A DNA stretch of 64,000 nt from Bacillus sp. (in: firmicutes) (GTDB lineage: Bacteria > Bacillota > Bacilli > Bacillales > Bacillaceae), in the NCBI GenBank assembly GCA_031180405.1, contig JAPSLU010000001.1, positions 45,280-109,279 on the forward strand. The letters are read 5' to 3'. The position numbers were made by a program, and so were the translations under genes. Shown one piece after another: positions 17,018 to 25,604 of this stretch (the stretch's first letter is position 1; each line of letters opens with the position of its first letter). Below the pieces are notes generated by a model, which was not told the origin of the DNA, searched no databases, and worked only from the letters and a program-made list of their open reading frames with translations.

Positions 17018-18490
17018 ATGGCAAAAGAATTTGTTATGGGACTTGATATTGGAACCACTAGTGTGAAAGCGGTCATTTTTGATTTAAAGGGAAAAGTCAT
17101 TTCGGATTCAGAAGAAATGATTACATCATTTTACCCGCAACAAGGGTGGGTTGAGCAAGATCCAGTCGAAATCGAACAACTTGCTGTACAAGCAGTACGT
17201 GGTGCGATGAAGGAAGCTAATATTGATAAGGACGAACTTTTCACAATTGGATTTTCTTCTGCTATGCATTCGCTAGTGTGTGTAGGCGAGGATCATCAAC
17301 CATTATCCAAAGCTCTCATTTGGGCAGACGGAAGAAGTAGTGAACTAGCGGAAAAATTGAAACAACAACATGGAGCGAGGGTTTTTCAAAAAACAGGAGT
17401 TCCAATTCATCCAATGACTCCCCTTACGAAATTACTTTGGATGGAAGAGGTAGAATATGAACCATATCAAAAGGCTAGTTATTTTCTATCTATTAAAGAA
17501 TATGTTCTCTTAAAATGGTTTAATAAACGTGTAGTGGATTATTCAATGGCGACTGCATCGGGTTTATTTAATGCACATACACTTAATTGGGATTGTGAAT
17601 TACTAGAAATGACAGGTATAAGGAAGGAACAGCTCTCAGAAGTGGTTCCACCTACTACAGTTTTAACTGGGATAAAAGAAGAGCTTGCTGATGAAATGGG
17701 CATATCACATGATCTATCATTTGTCATAGGAGCAGCAGATGGACAGTTAGCAAACTTGGGTATTGGTGCTATAACATCTGGGGAAGTGGCAATTACGGCA
17801 GGAACAAGTGGTGCCATCAGACAATTTACAACTGGTTTCAACGTATCAGAAAACCGTGAAACATTCTGCTATACCTTTACTGAAGATTATTCTATTATTG
17901 GTGGACCAACAAATAATGGTGGAATCGCGTTACAATGGTTGAAGGAACTTTTAGGCTATGAAGGAAGCTTTGATGATTTTACAAAAGAAGCAGAGAAGGT
18001 AGCTCCAGGTGCAGAAGGATTACTTTTTCATCCTTATATTAATGGTGAGAGAGCACCAATATGGAATCAACAAGCAAAAGGTAATTTTTACGGAATGAGT
18101 ATTACTCATAAGAAGGAACATTTTGTACGTGCCGTTTTAGAAGGAATTACATTTAACCTCTATCAAATAGGCCAAAGTTTAGAAAGATTAGCAGGTGCAC
18201 CTGATAAGATTTATGTAAATGGTGGTTTGTCTAGATCTACATTATGGCTTCAAATGCTAGCTGATGTATTTGGAAAAGATGTCTATGTTTCTGAGAGCCA
18301 TCATAGTGCTGCATGGGGGGCTGCGTGGACAGGATTAGTAGCTCTTGGTAAAGTGCCTTCTTTTGAGGAAATAAAAGAAAATATCCCGATGAATGCGCCT
18401 ATTATACCAAATGAGGATCGCCATAAAACATATAAAAAAATCTATAATAAATATGAATTGTTAGCTAGTGACATAGCAAAGCATTTTTAA
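17018..18490 (+). CDS. gntK: Gluconokinase (FGGY family)
   Basis: This 490-residue FGGY carbohydrate kinase phosphorylates D-gluconate to 6-phosphogluconate, feeding the pentose phosphate pathway. It has the N-terminal phosphate-binding motif GLDIGTTSVKAVIFD, SAMHSLVCV, and the gluconokinase-type segment TGVPIHPMTPLTKLLWM, which separates this subfamily from xylulokinases. The ATP-site motif GAADGQLANLGIG and C-terminal NGGLSRSTLWLQMLADVFG are also present. AAGGGGAAG precedes ATG 17018. No gluconate permease is adjacent, so gluconate is more likely made inside the cell from uronate by the Ni-pincer epimerase than imported. Confidence 0.9.
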   Translation: MAKEFVMGLDIGTTSVKAVIFDLKGKVISDSEEMITSFYPQQGWVEQDPVEIEQLAVQAVRGAMKEANIDKDELFTIGFSSAMHSLVCVGEDHQPLSKALIWADGRSSELAEKLKQQHGARVFQKTGVPIHPMTPLTKLLWMEEVEYEPYQKASYFLSIKEYVLLKWFNKRVVDYSMATASGLFNAHTLNWDCELLEMTGIRKEQLSEVVPPTTVLTGIKEELADEMGISHDLSFVIGAADGQLANLGIGAITSGEVAITAGTSGAIRQFTTGFNVSENRETFCYTFTEDYSIIGGPTNNGGIALQWLKELLGYEGSFDDFTKEAEKVAPGAEGLLFHPYINGERAPIWNQQAKGNFYGMSITHKKEHFVRAVLEGITFNLYQIGQSLERLAGAPDKIYVNGGLSRSTLWLQMLADVFGKDVYVSESHHSAAWGAAWTGLVALGKVPSFEEIKENIPMNAPIIPNEDRHKTYKKIYNKYELLASDIAKHF

Positions 18491-18538
18491 TAACATCATA
18501 ATAGAAGAAAGTAGCTAAAATTAAGGTGAGTGAAGATA

Positions 18539-19309
18539 ATGCTTGAAGATATTTTAAAACAGGTTCAAACAGGGTCGCTAAGTATCGAGGAAGCCAAGGG
18601 GAAACTTTCAACATATGAGAATTTAGGGTTTGCGAAGGTTGATCATCATCGCAAGAAACGCCAGGGTTTCCCGGAGGTCGTATACGGTGAAGGAAAAACG
18701 AAGGAACAAATTCTTTCAATTGTTCAAGCCATACGCTCGAAGGAAAACTCAATACTTGTCACACGAATTTCAGAAGACAAAGCCACACATATCTTAAAAG
18801 AGTATCCAGAATTTATTTATCATGACCTAGCACAGATTCTTTATTGGAAAGAGGAAAGAGTTGGTGTATCCAATGAAGGCTATATTGCTATTGTTTGTGC
18901 AGGAACGTCAGATCTAAAGGTTGCAGAAGAAGCAGCGATAACCGCAGAAGCTTTAGGGTGTAATGTTAGACGTTTTTACGATGTAGGTGTAGCAGGTATT
19001 CATCGTTTATTTGATTCTATAGAAGAAATTCAGCAAGCAACAGTTTCAGTTGTTGTCGCAGGTATGGAAGGGGCTCTTCCAAGTGTTGTTGGTGGACTTG
19101 TTAGTCATCCAATCCTTGCTGTTCCAACAAGTGTTGGGTATGGGGCAAATTTCAATGGCTTATCTGCCTTGTTAACGATGTTAAATTCATGTGCATCAGG
19201 CATTAGCGTCGTGAATATCGATAATGGTTTTGGGGCCGCATATAACGCAGTATTAATTAATCAACTAGCTCAAAAGGGGAAATACAAGAATGAGAACACT
19301 TTATTTTGA
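18539..19309 (+). CDS. larB: LarB, nickel-pincer cofactor carboxylase/hydrolase
   Basis: This 256-residue protein carboxylates the pyridinium ring of nicotinic acid adenine dinucleotide and releases AMP, the first step of nickel-pincer synthesis. The C-terminal half resembles AIR carboxylase (PurE), with ICAGTSD, DVGVAGIHRL, VVAGMEGALPSVVGGL and PTSVGYGANFNG. The N-terminal part has the usual VDHHRKKRQGFPEVVYGEGKT. ATG 18539 is preferred because AAGGTGAG lies 8 nt upstream; an in-frame GTG at 18530 overlaps that site. Its end overlaps larC by 20 bp. Confidence 0.95.
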   Translation: MLEDILKQVQTGSLSIEEAKGKLSTYENLGFAKVDHHRKKRQGFPEVVYGEGKTKEQILSIVQAIRSKENSILVTRISEDKATHILKEYPEFIYHDLAQILYWKEERVGVSNEGYIAIVCAGTSDLKVAEEAAITAEALGCNVRRFYDVGVAGIHRLFDSIEEIQQATVSVVVAGMEGALPSVVGGLVSHPILAVPTSVGYGANFNGLSALLTMLNSCASGISVVNIDNGFGAAYNAVLINQLAQKGKYKNENTLF

Positions 19310-20264
19310 TTGTTTTTCTGGGATAAGCGGCGATATGGTGATTGGAGCTCTTCTTGATGTTGGTGGAGATCCGGCAATACTTGAAGAGGAACTAAAGAAA
19401 CTCCATATAGATGAAGAATATAAACTAGAATGGAAAAAAGTAGTTAAGAATGGTATAACAAGTACAAAATTTGATGTGATCTTAAAAAATCATCATCATG
19501 AAAAAGGTCACCATCATGAGCATGTTCACGATCACGGACACGATCACGGACACGATCACGGACATAATCACGGACACGATCATGTTCACGATCATGTTCA
19601 CGATCATGTTCACGATCATGGACATAGTCACGGACACGATCATGTTCACGATCATGGACATAGTCACGGACATGATCACGGACACGATCACGGACACGAT
19701 TACGGACACGATCACGGACACCATCACCATCATGGACATGGCCACCATGATCATCATCACAGAACTTATAAGGACATCGTTCATTTAATAGAGTCAGCAG
19801 AATTGTCAAAGGAAGTAAAAGAAACAGCATTACGTATTTTCAAAAAAATAGGTGAAGCGGAAGGTCATATCCACGGAATACCTCTTGATCAAGTTCATTT
19901 CCATGAAGTTGGAGCAGTTGATTCAATTATTGACATTGTAGGAGCTGCTATTTTGATTCACCAATTAGAGATAAAAAATGTGAAATCGTCAGCGATTCCT
20001 GTGGGAACAGGGAGAATCCATATCGACCATGGAATCTATCCAGTTCCAGCTCCGGCAACTTTAGAAATGTTAAAAGGTGTTCCTATTGAACAAAGTGATA
20101 TTAAATTTGAACTAACGACTCCAACTGGTGCAGCCATTGTGTCGGTATTAGCCGAGGAATTTTGTACACTACCGTCTATGGAAGTAAAAGCAATTGGATA
20201 TGGTGCAGGAACTAAAACATTTAAAGATCGACCAAATGTACTAAGAGTCGTAATAGGGGTATAA
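19290..20264 (+). CDS. larC: LarC N-terminal part (LarC1), nickel insertase, with long His-rich insert
   Basis: The protein is 324 residues. LarC inserts nickel into the pincer nucleotide using CTP. It starts with the hallmark MRTLYFDCFSGISGDM, and later has EAEGHIHG, VHFHEVGAVDSIIDIVGAA, STPTGAA-like TTPTGAAIVSVLAEEF and a terminal PNVLRVVIGV. Residues 68-157 are an insert made almost entirely of His with Asp, Gly and Val. AGGGGAA precedes ATG 19290, overlapping larB. The C-terminal LarC2 domain is in another frame (-1) that is already open from 20225, so the two overlap by 40 nt. L. plantarum larC is also split and joined by programmed frameshifting. Confidence 0.93.
   Translation: MRTLYFDCFSGISGDMVIGALLDVGGDPAILEEELKKLHIDEEYKLEWKKVVKNGITSTKFDVILKNHHHEKGHHHEHVHDHGHDHGHDHGHNHGHDHVHDHVHDHVHDHGHSHGHDHVHDHGHSHGHDHGHDHGHDYGHDHGHHHHHGHGHHDHHHRTYKDIVHLIESAELSKEVKETALRIFKKIGEAEGHIHGIPLDQVHFHEVGAVDSIIDIVGAAILIHQLEIKNVKSSAIPVGTGRIHIDHGIYPVPAPATLEMLKGVPIEQSDIKFELTTPTGAAIVSVLAEEFCTLPSMEVKAIGYGAGTKTFKDRPNVLRVVIGV
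19491..19760. repeat. Tandem CAYGAY/CACGGA hexamer array encoding a His-rich tract
   Basis: About 270 bp of degenerate hexamers (CACGGA, CACGAT, CATGTT and the like), with larger 12- and 36-bp units repeated, code for residues 68-157 of LarC1. Every second residue is His over most of it. Such arrays can change length by replication slippage without breaking the frame, because the unit is a multiple of three. Confidence 0.95.
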
Positions 20265-20299
20265 GCAAATTTGGATTTTTAACTGAGAGGAGTCATGAT

Positions 20300-20767
20300 A
20301 TGGTTGCTAATCCTCCTCCGAATGAGGAACATATCGATGATCAGATGCTAAAAGTGGAAGTGAATCTTGATGATATATCTGGAGAATGGCTTGGATATGT
20401 AATGGATTTGCTTTTTGAAGCAGGTGCAAATGATGTCTTTTATACCCCGATTTATATGAAAAAAAATCGACCAGGAGTGTTACTTCAGCTCCTATGTAAT
20501 CAAGGTAAACTTGCAAATATAAGGGATATCCTGCTCAAAGAAACAACGACGCTTGGGATTAGATATTACCCTCTAACTGTATATAGGGCTGAACGGACAT
20601 TTAGAAGTGTTCAAACGGAGTGGGGACCAGTAACTGTTAAGGAAGGTCTTTATAATGGACAAGTTATTCAAAGAGCCCCAGAATTTGAAGAGTGCAAAAA
20701 AATTGCGAAGACCAATAATATTCCTTTGAAGAAAGTATACGAACAGGTATGGAGACAACTAGATTAG
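20300..20767 (+). CDS. larC: LarC C-terminal part (LarC2)
   Basis: This 155-residue piece (from ATG 20300) is the C-terminal, CTP-binding domain of LarC: VEVNLDDISGEWLGYVMDLL, MKKNRPGVLLQLLC, ETTTLGIRYYP and a terminal APEFEECKKIA motif. The frame is open from 20225, overlapping larC1 in -1 phase, so a frameshift in 20225-20264 would give one polypeptide. No classical X-XXY-YYZ slippery heptamer was found there. Alternatively GAGAGGAG before ATG 20300 allows separate initiation 35 nt after the larC1 stop. Either way both halves look intact and under coding constraint. Confidence 0.88.
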   Translation: MVANPPPNEEHIDDQMLKVEVNLDDISGEWLGYVMDLLFEAGANDVFYTPIYMKKNRPGVLLQLLCNQGKLANIRDILLKETTTLGIRYYPLTVYRAERTFRSVQTEWGPVTVKEGLYNGQVIQRAPEFEECKKIAKTNNIPLKKVYEQVWRQLD

Positions 20768-20807
20768 CAGTGAAAGTGTACCCATGCTATCTAACCACAG
20801 AGAGAAA

Positions 20808-20847
20808 AAGGCTTCAATTCCTTGATACGTAAGGAATTGGAGCTTTT
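20808..20847 (+). terminator. Terminator of the uronate/Ni-pincer operon
   Basis: GCTTCAATTCCTT pairs with AAGGAATTGGAGC around a short loop and is followed by TTTTTG. It ends the uxaC-to-larC operon. Confidence 0.88.
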
Positions 20848-20849
20848 TG

Positions 20850-21134
20850 TTTTAAAAGAATGAATTGATTAACCCGAAAAAATTGTGTTCCTCTCGAGAA
20901 TATGCTCCTTCTTCCCTTCTCCAACCTCTACTAAGTTGATGTAGAGGATTATTATATAAAACCATTAACTTGTATAATTTTGTATAGTAAGTAACGTTTT
21001 TGTAAGTATCTTTAAAATATTTCAGTACTATAAATATAACCCCTATTTTATTAAAATAAATTTAGGACTTCCCCTATCACTAATGTAGCTGACGTTCAAT
21101 CAGAGTACTATTACAAAATAAGGAGAAAATCATT
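20850..21134. other. Intergenic region ahead of aldo/keto reductase
   Basis: No gene is seen. A small hairpin (CCTCTAC/GTAGAGG, 20927-20949) and the repeated word GTAAGTA near 20986-21006, in an arrangement reminiscent of MarR/HxlR-type redox operators, are the only visible features. An operator role is a guess. Confidence 0.35.
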
Positions 21135-22052
21135 ATGAAAACAATAAAACTTGGGAACAGCATACTAGAAGTGCCGGCTATTTCTATCGGGTGTATGCGT
21201 ATTAATTCACTAGAAAAAAACGAGGCTGAGCACTTTGTTCAAACAGCGCTGGAATTAGGTGCTAATTTCTTCGACCATGCTGATATTTACGGTGGTGGAG
21301 AGTGTGAAGAACTTTTTGCAGAGGCGATCCACATGAACGATGATATTCGCGAAAAAATCTTTCTGCAATCGAAGTGTGGTATACGAAAGGGAATGTTCGA
21401 TTTTTCAAAAGAACATATTTTAGAATCTGTAGACGGGATTCTAAAACGATTGAAAACAGATTACCTGGATGTTCTTCTTCTACACCGTCCAGATACATTA
21501 GTAGAGCCAGAAGAAGTAGCAGAGGCTTTTGATACTCTTGAGAGTTCAGGTAAAGTGCGTTATTTCGGTGTTTCCAATCAAAATCCAATGCAAATTGAAC
21601 TCCTTAAAAAATCAGTTAAACAAACGATTGTGGCAAATCAGCTTCAATTAAGTATTACTAACGCAAACATGATCTCAAATGGTTTTAATGTGAACATGGA
21701 GAATGATTCAGCTATTAATAGAGATGGTAGCATTCTGGATTACTGCAGACTGAACGATATCACGATTCAGCCTTGGTCTCCTTTTCAATATGGATTCTTT
21801 GAAGGCGTATTTCTTGGAAACGATAAATTTCCTAAATTGAATCAAAAGATTAATGAAATCGCTGACAAATATGAAGTTAGCAATACTACTATTGCAATCG
21901 CATGGCTATTAAGGCATCCAGCAAATATGCAACCAGTTATCGGAACAATGAACAAAAGCAGATTAATAGATTGCTGTAAGGCAAGCGAAGTTCATCTTTC
22001 GCGTGAGGAATGGTATGGTATCTTCCGAGCAGCAGGCAATGTTCTGCCTTAA
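21135..22052 (+). CDS. Aldo/keto reductase
   Basis: This 305-residue (beta/alpha)8 NAD(P)H-dependent oxidoreductase resembles the YdhF group. The catalytic set is visible: Asp and Tyr in FDHADIYGGG, Lys in LQSKCGI and His in VLLLHRPD. Cofactor-binding motifs near the C-terminus include AWLLRHPANMQPVIGTMN. AAGGAGAAAA precedes ATG 21135. It stands alone between two terminators and is probably a general aldehyde or sugar reductase. The physiological substrate is unknown. Confidence 0.92.
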   Translation: MKTIKLGNSILEVPAISIGCMRINSLEKNEAEHFVQTALELGANFFDHADIYGGGECEELFAEAIHMNDDIREKIFLQSKCGIRKGMFDFSKEHILESVDGILKRLKTDYLDVLLLHRPDTLVEPEEVAEAFDTLESSGKVRYFGVSNQNPMQIELLKKSVKQTIVANQLQLSITNANMISNGFNVNMENDSAINRDGSILDYCRLNDITIQPWSPFQYGFFEGVFLGNDKFPKLNQKINEIADKYEVSNTTIAIAWLLRHPANMQPVIGTMNKSRLIDCCKASEVHLSREEWYGIFRAAGNVLP

Positions 22053-22098
22053 TCATCTAATTATGGATCTTTACAAAAAAATATAACTTTATCAAAAT

Positions 22099-22134
22099 AA
22101 GGCACCCTTCTCATTAAAAGGGTGCTTTGTTTGA
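22099..22134 (+). terminator. Terminator after aldo/keto reductase
   Basis: GGCACCCTT pairs with AAGGGTGC(T) around CTCATTAA and is followed by TTTGTTTG. Confidence 0.8.
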
Positions 22135-22139
22135 CAAAC

Positions 22140-22640
22140 TCATCAATCATTTGAGTAACTTACTCGTCTGAGTGAAATAAACGACCTTTAATATTTAACA
22201 CTACATATTATTTTCCTCACGATGACAGATTTCTTCTGGAACCACCGTGATGTCGTTTGATTACAATTCTAAATGAATTTCAATGCCCACTGAAGTCTGA
22301 AGTCCTCCGGGGTCTTATTAGCTTTGAACATGCTCGTCTTCTTGGATTGATAATTAATGCAAGAAATGAAAAATATTCTACTATTATATATTTTTAATAA
22401 AAATCTATGGTAATGAGGGTTATGGGAGTAATACGTATTCCGGAGATTAGAAGATAAGTAGCAAGCAAGTTTAGACTACTAACTTTATTCTGATATTAGT
22501 GACCACCTTAAAAAATGAAAGCGTCACAAAAATTGTAATGCATTAATTGTGTATCCCTTTACGTTTGAAGGAACCTTTCGGGGATGCGGTCAATTATAGA
22601 AGGCCTAGGGGTCTTTTCGCGAATATCACGATATTGGGAG
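22140..22640. other. About 500 bp without a recognisable gene
   Basis: Every frame has stops, and no tRNA, riboswitch or repeat was recognised. The promoter of the GH8 gene must lie here. TGAAAGCGTCACAA near 22515 is only a poor match to a catabolite-response element. Confidence 0.6.
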
Positions 22641-22650
22641 GGAATAAAAA

Positions 22651-23790
22651 ATGAACAAAACGATTATTCAGAGCAAAATGTACAGAAATGTTTTACGTGA
22701 ATATGGATATTCAGATGAAGCTATTAATGAAAGAGTCAAGGATACTTGGAATAAACTGTTTTCAGAAGAACATCCTGAAACGCAAATCTATTATCCGGTA
22801 GGTAAGGATGAAGGGTACATGCTTGATACAGGTAATTTGGATGTTCGAACAGAAGGGATGTCCTATGGAATGATGATGGCCGTTCAAATGAATCATCAAG
22901 ATATTTTTGATCGGCTTTGGAAGTGGACATATAAAAATATGTATATGACAGAAGGAGAAAATGCAGGATATTTTGCGTGGTCTTGCAATCCAGATGGATC
23001 AAAGCGTGCTTATGGCCCTGCACCTGATGGAGAGGAGTATTTTGCTTTGGCCTTATTTTTTGCTTCCCATCGCTGGGGGGATGGTGAGGGGGTATTTAAC
23101 TATGGACAACAGGCAAGGGACTTATTGAGAACATGTATTCACAAGGGGGAAGCGGGAGACGGATATCCTATGTGGAATCCGGAAAATAAGTTGATAAAGT
23201 TTATTCCGAATGTTGAATTTTCCGACCCATCATACCATTTACCACATTTTTATGAGCTGTTTTCGTTATGGGCGTATCCTGAAGATCAACCATTTTGGAA
23301 GGAGGCAGCAGATGCAAGTAGACGATATATAAAAATAGCATGTCATCCCGTTACTGGTTTGGCGCCAGAGTATGCTTACTATGATGGAACACCAAATGAT
23401 GAAAAAGGTTACGGTCACTTTTTTAGTGATTCCTACCGAGTAGCTTGTAATATTGCCCTTGATTATGAATGGTTTAAAGATGAACAATGCCCGATAGAAG
23501 TAAATGAAAAAATTCAGCAGTTTTTTGTCGATAAAGACCCTGCTGATTACCGGCGATATAAAATTAATGGGGAGCCATTTAAGGAAAAGTCACTTCACCC
23601 TGTTGGTCTACTAGCAACTAATGCAATGGCGTCGCTGTCAGCCACTGGTCCTAATGCAAAGAAATGCGTGGAACTATTTTGGAATACACCTGTACGCACT
23701 GGTGATCGTCGCTACTATGACAACTGTTTGTACTTTTTTAGTTTACTTGCTTTAAGCGGTAATTTTAGAATCTGGATGCCAGAAAAATAA
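22651..23790 (+). CDS. rex: Reducing-end xylose-releasing exo-oligoxylanase (GH8)
   Basis: This 379-residue glycoside hydrolase family 8 enzyme is close in length to Bacillus halodurans Rex (about 390). Rex removes xylose from the reducing end of xylo-oligosaccharides. The proposed general acid is Glu68 in VRTEGMSYGMMMA, and the base Asp260 in GYGHFFSDSYRVACN. Substrate-site motifs include GYFAWSCNPDGSKRAYGPAPD and FSDPSYHLPHFYELF. There is no signal peptide, so it works in the cytoplasm on imported oligosaccharides. GGGAGGGA precedes ATG 22651. The adjacent YesM/YesN pair and ABC importer probably bring in its substrate. Confidence 0.92.
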   Translation: MNKTIIQSKMYRNVLREYGYSDEAINERVKDTWNKLFSEEHPETQIYYPVGKDEGYMLDTGNLDVRTEGMSYGMMMAVQMNHQDIFDRLWKWTYKNMYMTEGENAGYFAWSCNPDGSKRAYGPAPDGEEYFALALFFASHRWGDGEGVFNYGQQARDLLRTCIHKGEAGDGYPMWNPENKLIKFIPNVEFSDPSYHLPHFYELFSLWAYPEDQPFWKEAADASRRYIKIACHPVTGLAPEYAYYDGTPNDEKGYGHFFSDSYRVACNIALDYEWFKDEQCPIEVNEKIQQFFVDKDPADYRRYKINGEPFKEKSLHPVGLLATNAMASLSATGPNAKKCVELFWNTPVRTGDRRYYDNCLYFFSLLALSGNFRIWMPEK

Positions 23791-23835
23791 TTGACTTCAC
23801 TAAGTAGCCAGAGTTTACTATTCGTCTTATCACTA

Positions 23836-23871
23836 AAAAAATGACCCCCTCTTTCCAATTATGAGGGGGTT
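23836..23871 (-). terminator. Terminator of yesN-yesM operon, overlapping the kinase 3' end
   Basis: On the minus strand GAACCCCCTC pairs with GAGGGGGTC and is followed by a run of seven T. The left arm includes the last codons of the kinase gene, so the terminator begins inside the coding sequence. Confidence 0.88.
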
Positions 23872-25604
23872 CGTCCAATTTTTGACTTTATAGGAATGGT
23901 AAGAGTTACGCTCGTTCCTACATTTATTTCGCTTTGATAAGCTAAACCAAACTCTTGACCGTAAGAAAGTTGTACGCGGTGGTGGACATTCCGTACTCCA
24001 TATCCCTTTGTTTTGTCTGTTAAAATCGTTTTTAGCTTTTTAGGATCTATCCCACAACCATTATCAGATACTGTGAAAATCAAGTTATCCTCATTTTGTT
24101 TTCCTGATATTGTTAAAACCCCTTTACCAGGTGTTTCTTTGTGATCAATCCCATGATTTATTGCATTTTCTACTAACGGCTGTAATAGTAGATTAATCAT
24201 CGTGTAATTAAGGATATCCTTCTCTACTTCACATCGAACTTCAAATGAATCTGAATGCATCATTCGTTGAATTTGGATATAGGAATTTGTATTTTCTAGT
24301 TCATCTTTGACAGAAATGATACTTTTACCTTGATTCAATGTCGTCCGGTAAAATGTTGAAAGATATTGAGCCATTTGACTAATATCCTCTTGATCTGCCA
24401 TAATTGCCTTGCTGTTGATCAGTGATAGGCTGTTATAGAAAAAGTGAGGATTAATTTGGGCTTGTAATGCTTTCATCTCATATTCTTGGCGGGCGATTTT
24501 ACTTTTGTATACTTCATTGATCATCGTTTGTAATGTATGAACCATGTTTCCGAATTTTTGAATTAAGTGACCGATTTCGTCAGAGGATGTGTTAGTTACA
24601 GTTACAACTAATTCCCCATTTTCAATCTGTTCCATATTTTTTGATAGCATAATTAACGGACGGACTACCACTTTTGAAAGAAAATAGATTGATAAAAACA
24701 AGAGTAAGATAGAAGAAAGAACGACAATGAAAAATGTGAGCTCAAGTTCATATGAAGAAGCAGAGACTGTACCCAATGGACGATATAGATATGCTGTCCA
24801 GTTATAGGGGGTAAGTTGAGCTTTCTTATAAATATAATGTTCTTTTAAGGTATTATCACTTAATTGTTTTAGTAAGTCTTTTTCTGTTAGCGCATAAGAC
24901 ATATTCTTTTCTGAGAATTTGTTTAATTGATATACAGGCCTATCATTTTCATCAAGAATAATTAATCCGTAGTTGTTTTCATATAAGGTGGACATTGATT
25001 CAAACACATTTCCATAATCTATATCCATGTAAACAATATTAGTCGTATTATAATGACGATCAAATAATTGACTAACAACCTCGAATGTCTCCTCTTTAGC
25101 CGATACTATTAATTTTGGTGTGGTTGTTTTCGAAATACTTTTAAACCAACTGTATTTTTCAATATCAGATAAAGGAAGAAGGCTCTCACCGTGTGAATGC
25201 ATATTATTATTACTATATATCGTAATTCTATTAATGTCTGTTTGTAAAAATTTCGAAGTATTTAATAGAGGATCTAGTGTATAGTGATAAAATAAAAACA
25301 TTTCATAGTTATTTTCATAATGAGATGTAACTCCTCTTTTTACATCTTCATTCCAAACAATATGATTGATAGCATCAAAATAAGTGTTTACTTTATAATT
25401 AAGACTTGAGATTGCCTGATTAAGAGATTCATCTAACACTTCATTTTCGCGAGTAATAAATAAATGTTGTATTTGATTATACCAAAAACTTCCCAACGTA
25501 ATGACTGGGAGTAGGCTAGCCAGTAAACAGATAAACAATATTTTATTTCTGAATTTTAGGTTCTTAAACCAAACGTTTATATATAGCATATTAAGGTTTC
25601 TCAT
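23859..25604 (-). CDS. Sensor histidine kinase, YesM/LytS type (second pair)
   Basis: This 581-residue membrane kinase has a transmembrane helix near residues 20-45, an extracellular sensor region, a second helix near 290-310, a HAMP domain and the His-kinase module. The phospho-acceptor is His387 in QAQINPHFFYNSLSLINS, followed by ENAINHG, DNGCGID and GYGVRNVHHR nucleotide-binding boxes. Its start overlaps the response-regulator stop by 14 bp. The pair is divergent from an LplA/LplB/YtcP-type importer and next to the GH8 gene, so it probably senses xylo- or aldouronate oligosaccharides. Confidence 0.93.
   Translation of the reverse strand: MRNLNMLYINVWFKNLKFRNKILFICLLASLLPVITLGSFWYNQIQHLFITRENEVLDESLNQAISSLNYKVNTYFDAINHIVWNEDVKRGVTSHYENNYEMFLFYHYTLDPLLNTSKFLQTDINRITIYSNNNMHSHGESLLPLSDIEKYSWFKSISKTTTPKLIVSAKEETFEVVSQLFDRHYNTTNIVYMDIDYGNVFESMSTLYENNYGLIILDENDRPVYQLNKFSEKNMSYALTEKDLLKQLSDNTLKEHYIYKKAQLTPYNWTAYLYRPLGTVSASSYELELTFFIVVLSSILLLFLSIYFLSKVVVRPLIMLSKNMEQIENGELVVTVTNTSSDEIGHLIQKFGNMVHTLQTMINEVYKSKIARQEYEMKALQAQINPHFFYNSLSLINSKAIMADQEDISQMAQYLSTFYRTTLNQGKSIISVKDELENTNSYIQIQRMMHSDSFEVRCEVEKDILNYTMINLLLQPLVENAINHGIDHKETPGKGVLTISGKQNEDNLIFTVSDNGCGIDPKKLKTILTDKTKGYGVRNVHHRVQLSYGQEFGLAYQSEINVGTSVTLTIPIKSKIGRTPS

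Noticed and set aside
17018..18490. FGGY kinase called as xylulokinase
   Set aside because: The TGVPIHPMTPLTKLLWM segment and operon context fit gluconokinase better; xylulokinases lack this segment.
19491..19760. Tandem array considered as a CRISPR or VNTR outside a gene
   Set aside because: The repeats are short hexamers in frame within larC1, with no spacers of constant length and conserved LarC sequence on both sides.
19444..19830. Long ORFs in other frames and on the minus strand across the His-tract of larC1
   Set aside because: They arise because the hexamer repeat has no stop in several frames. Their products are meaningless Asp/Arg/Val or Thr/Ile/Met repeats.
20225..20264. Slippery heptamer for larC frameshifting
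   Set aside because: No X-XXY-YYZ sequence lies in the overlap; TTTAAAG at 20220 would place a stop codon (TAA 20222) in the new frame.
22510..22530. Catabolite-response element before the GH8 gene (TGAAAGCGTCACAA)
   Set aside because: Three mismatches to the consensus in the right half; no better than chance in AT-rich DNA.
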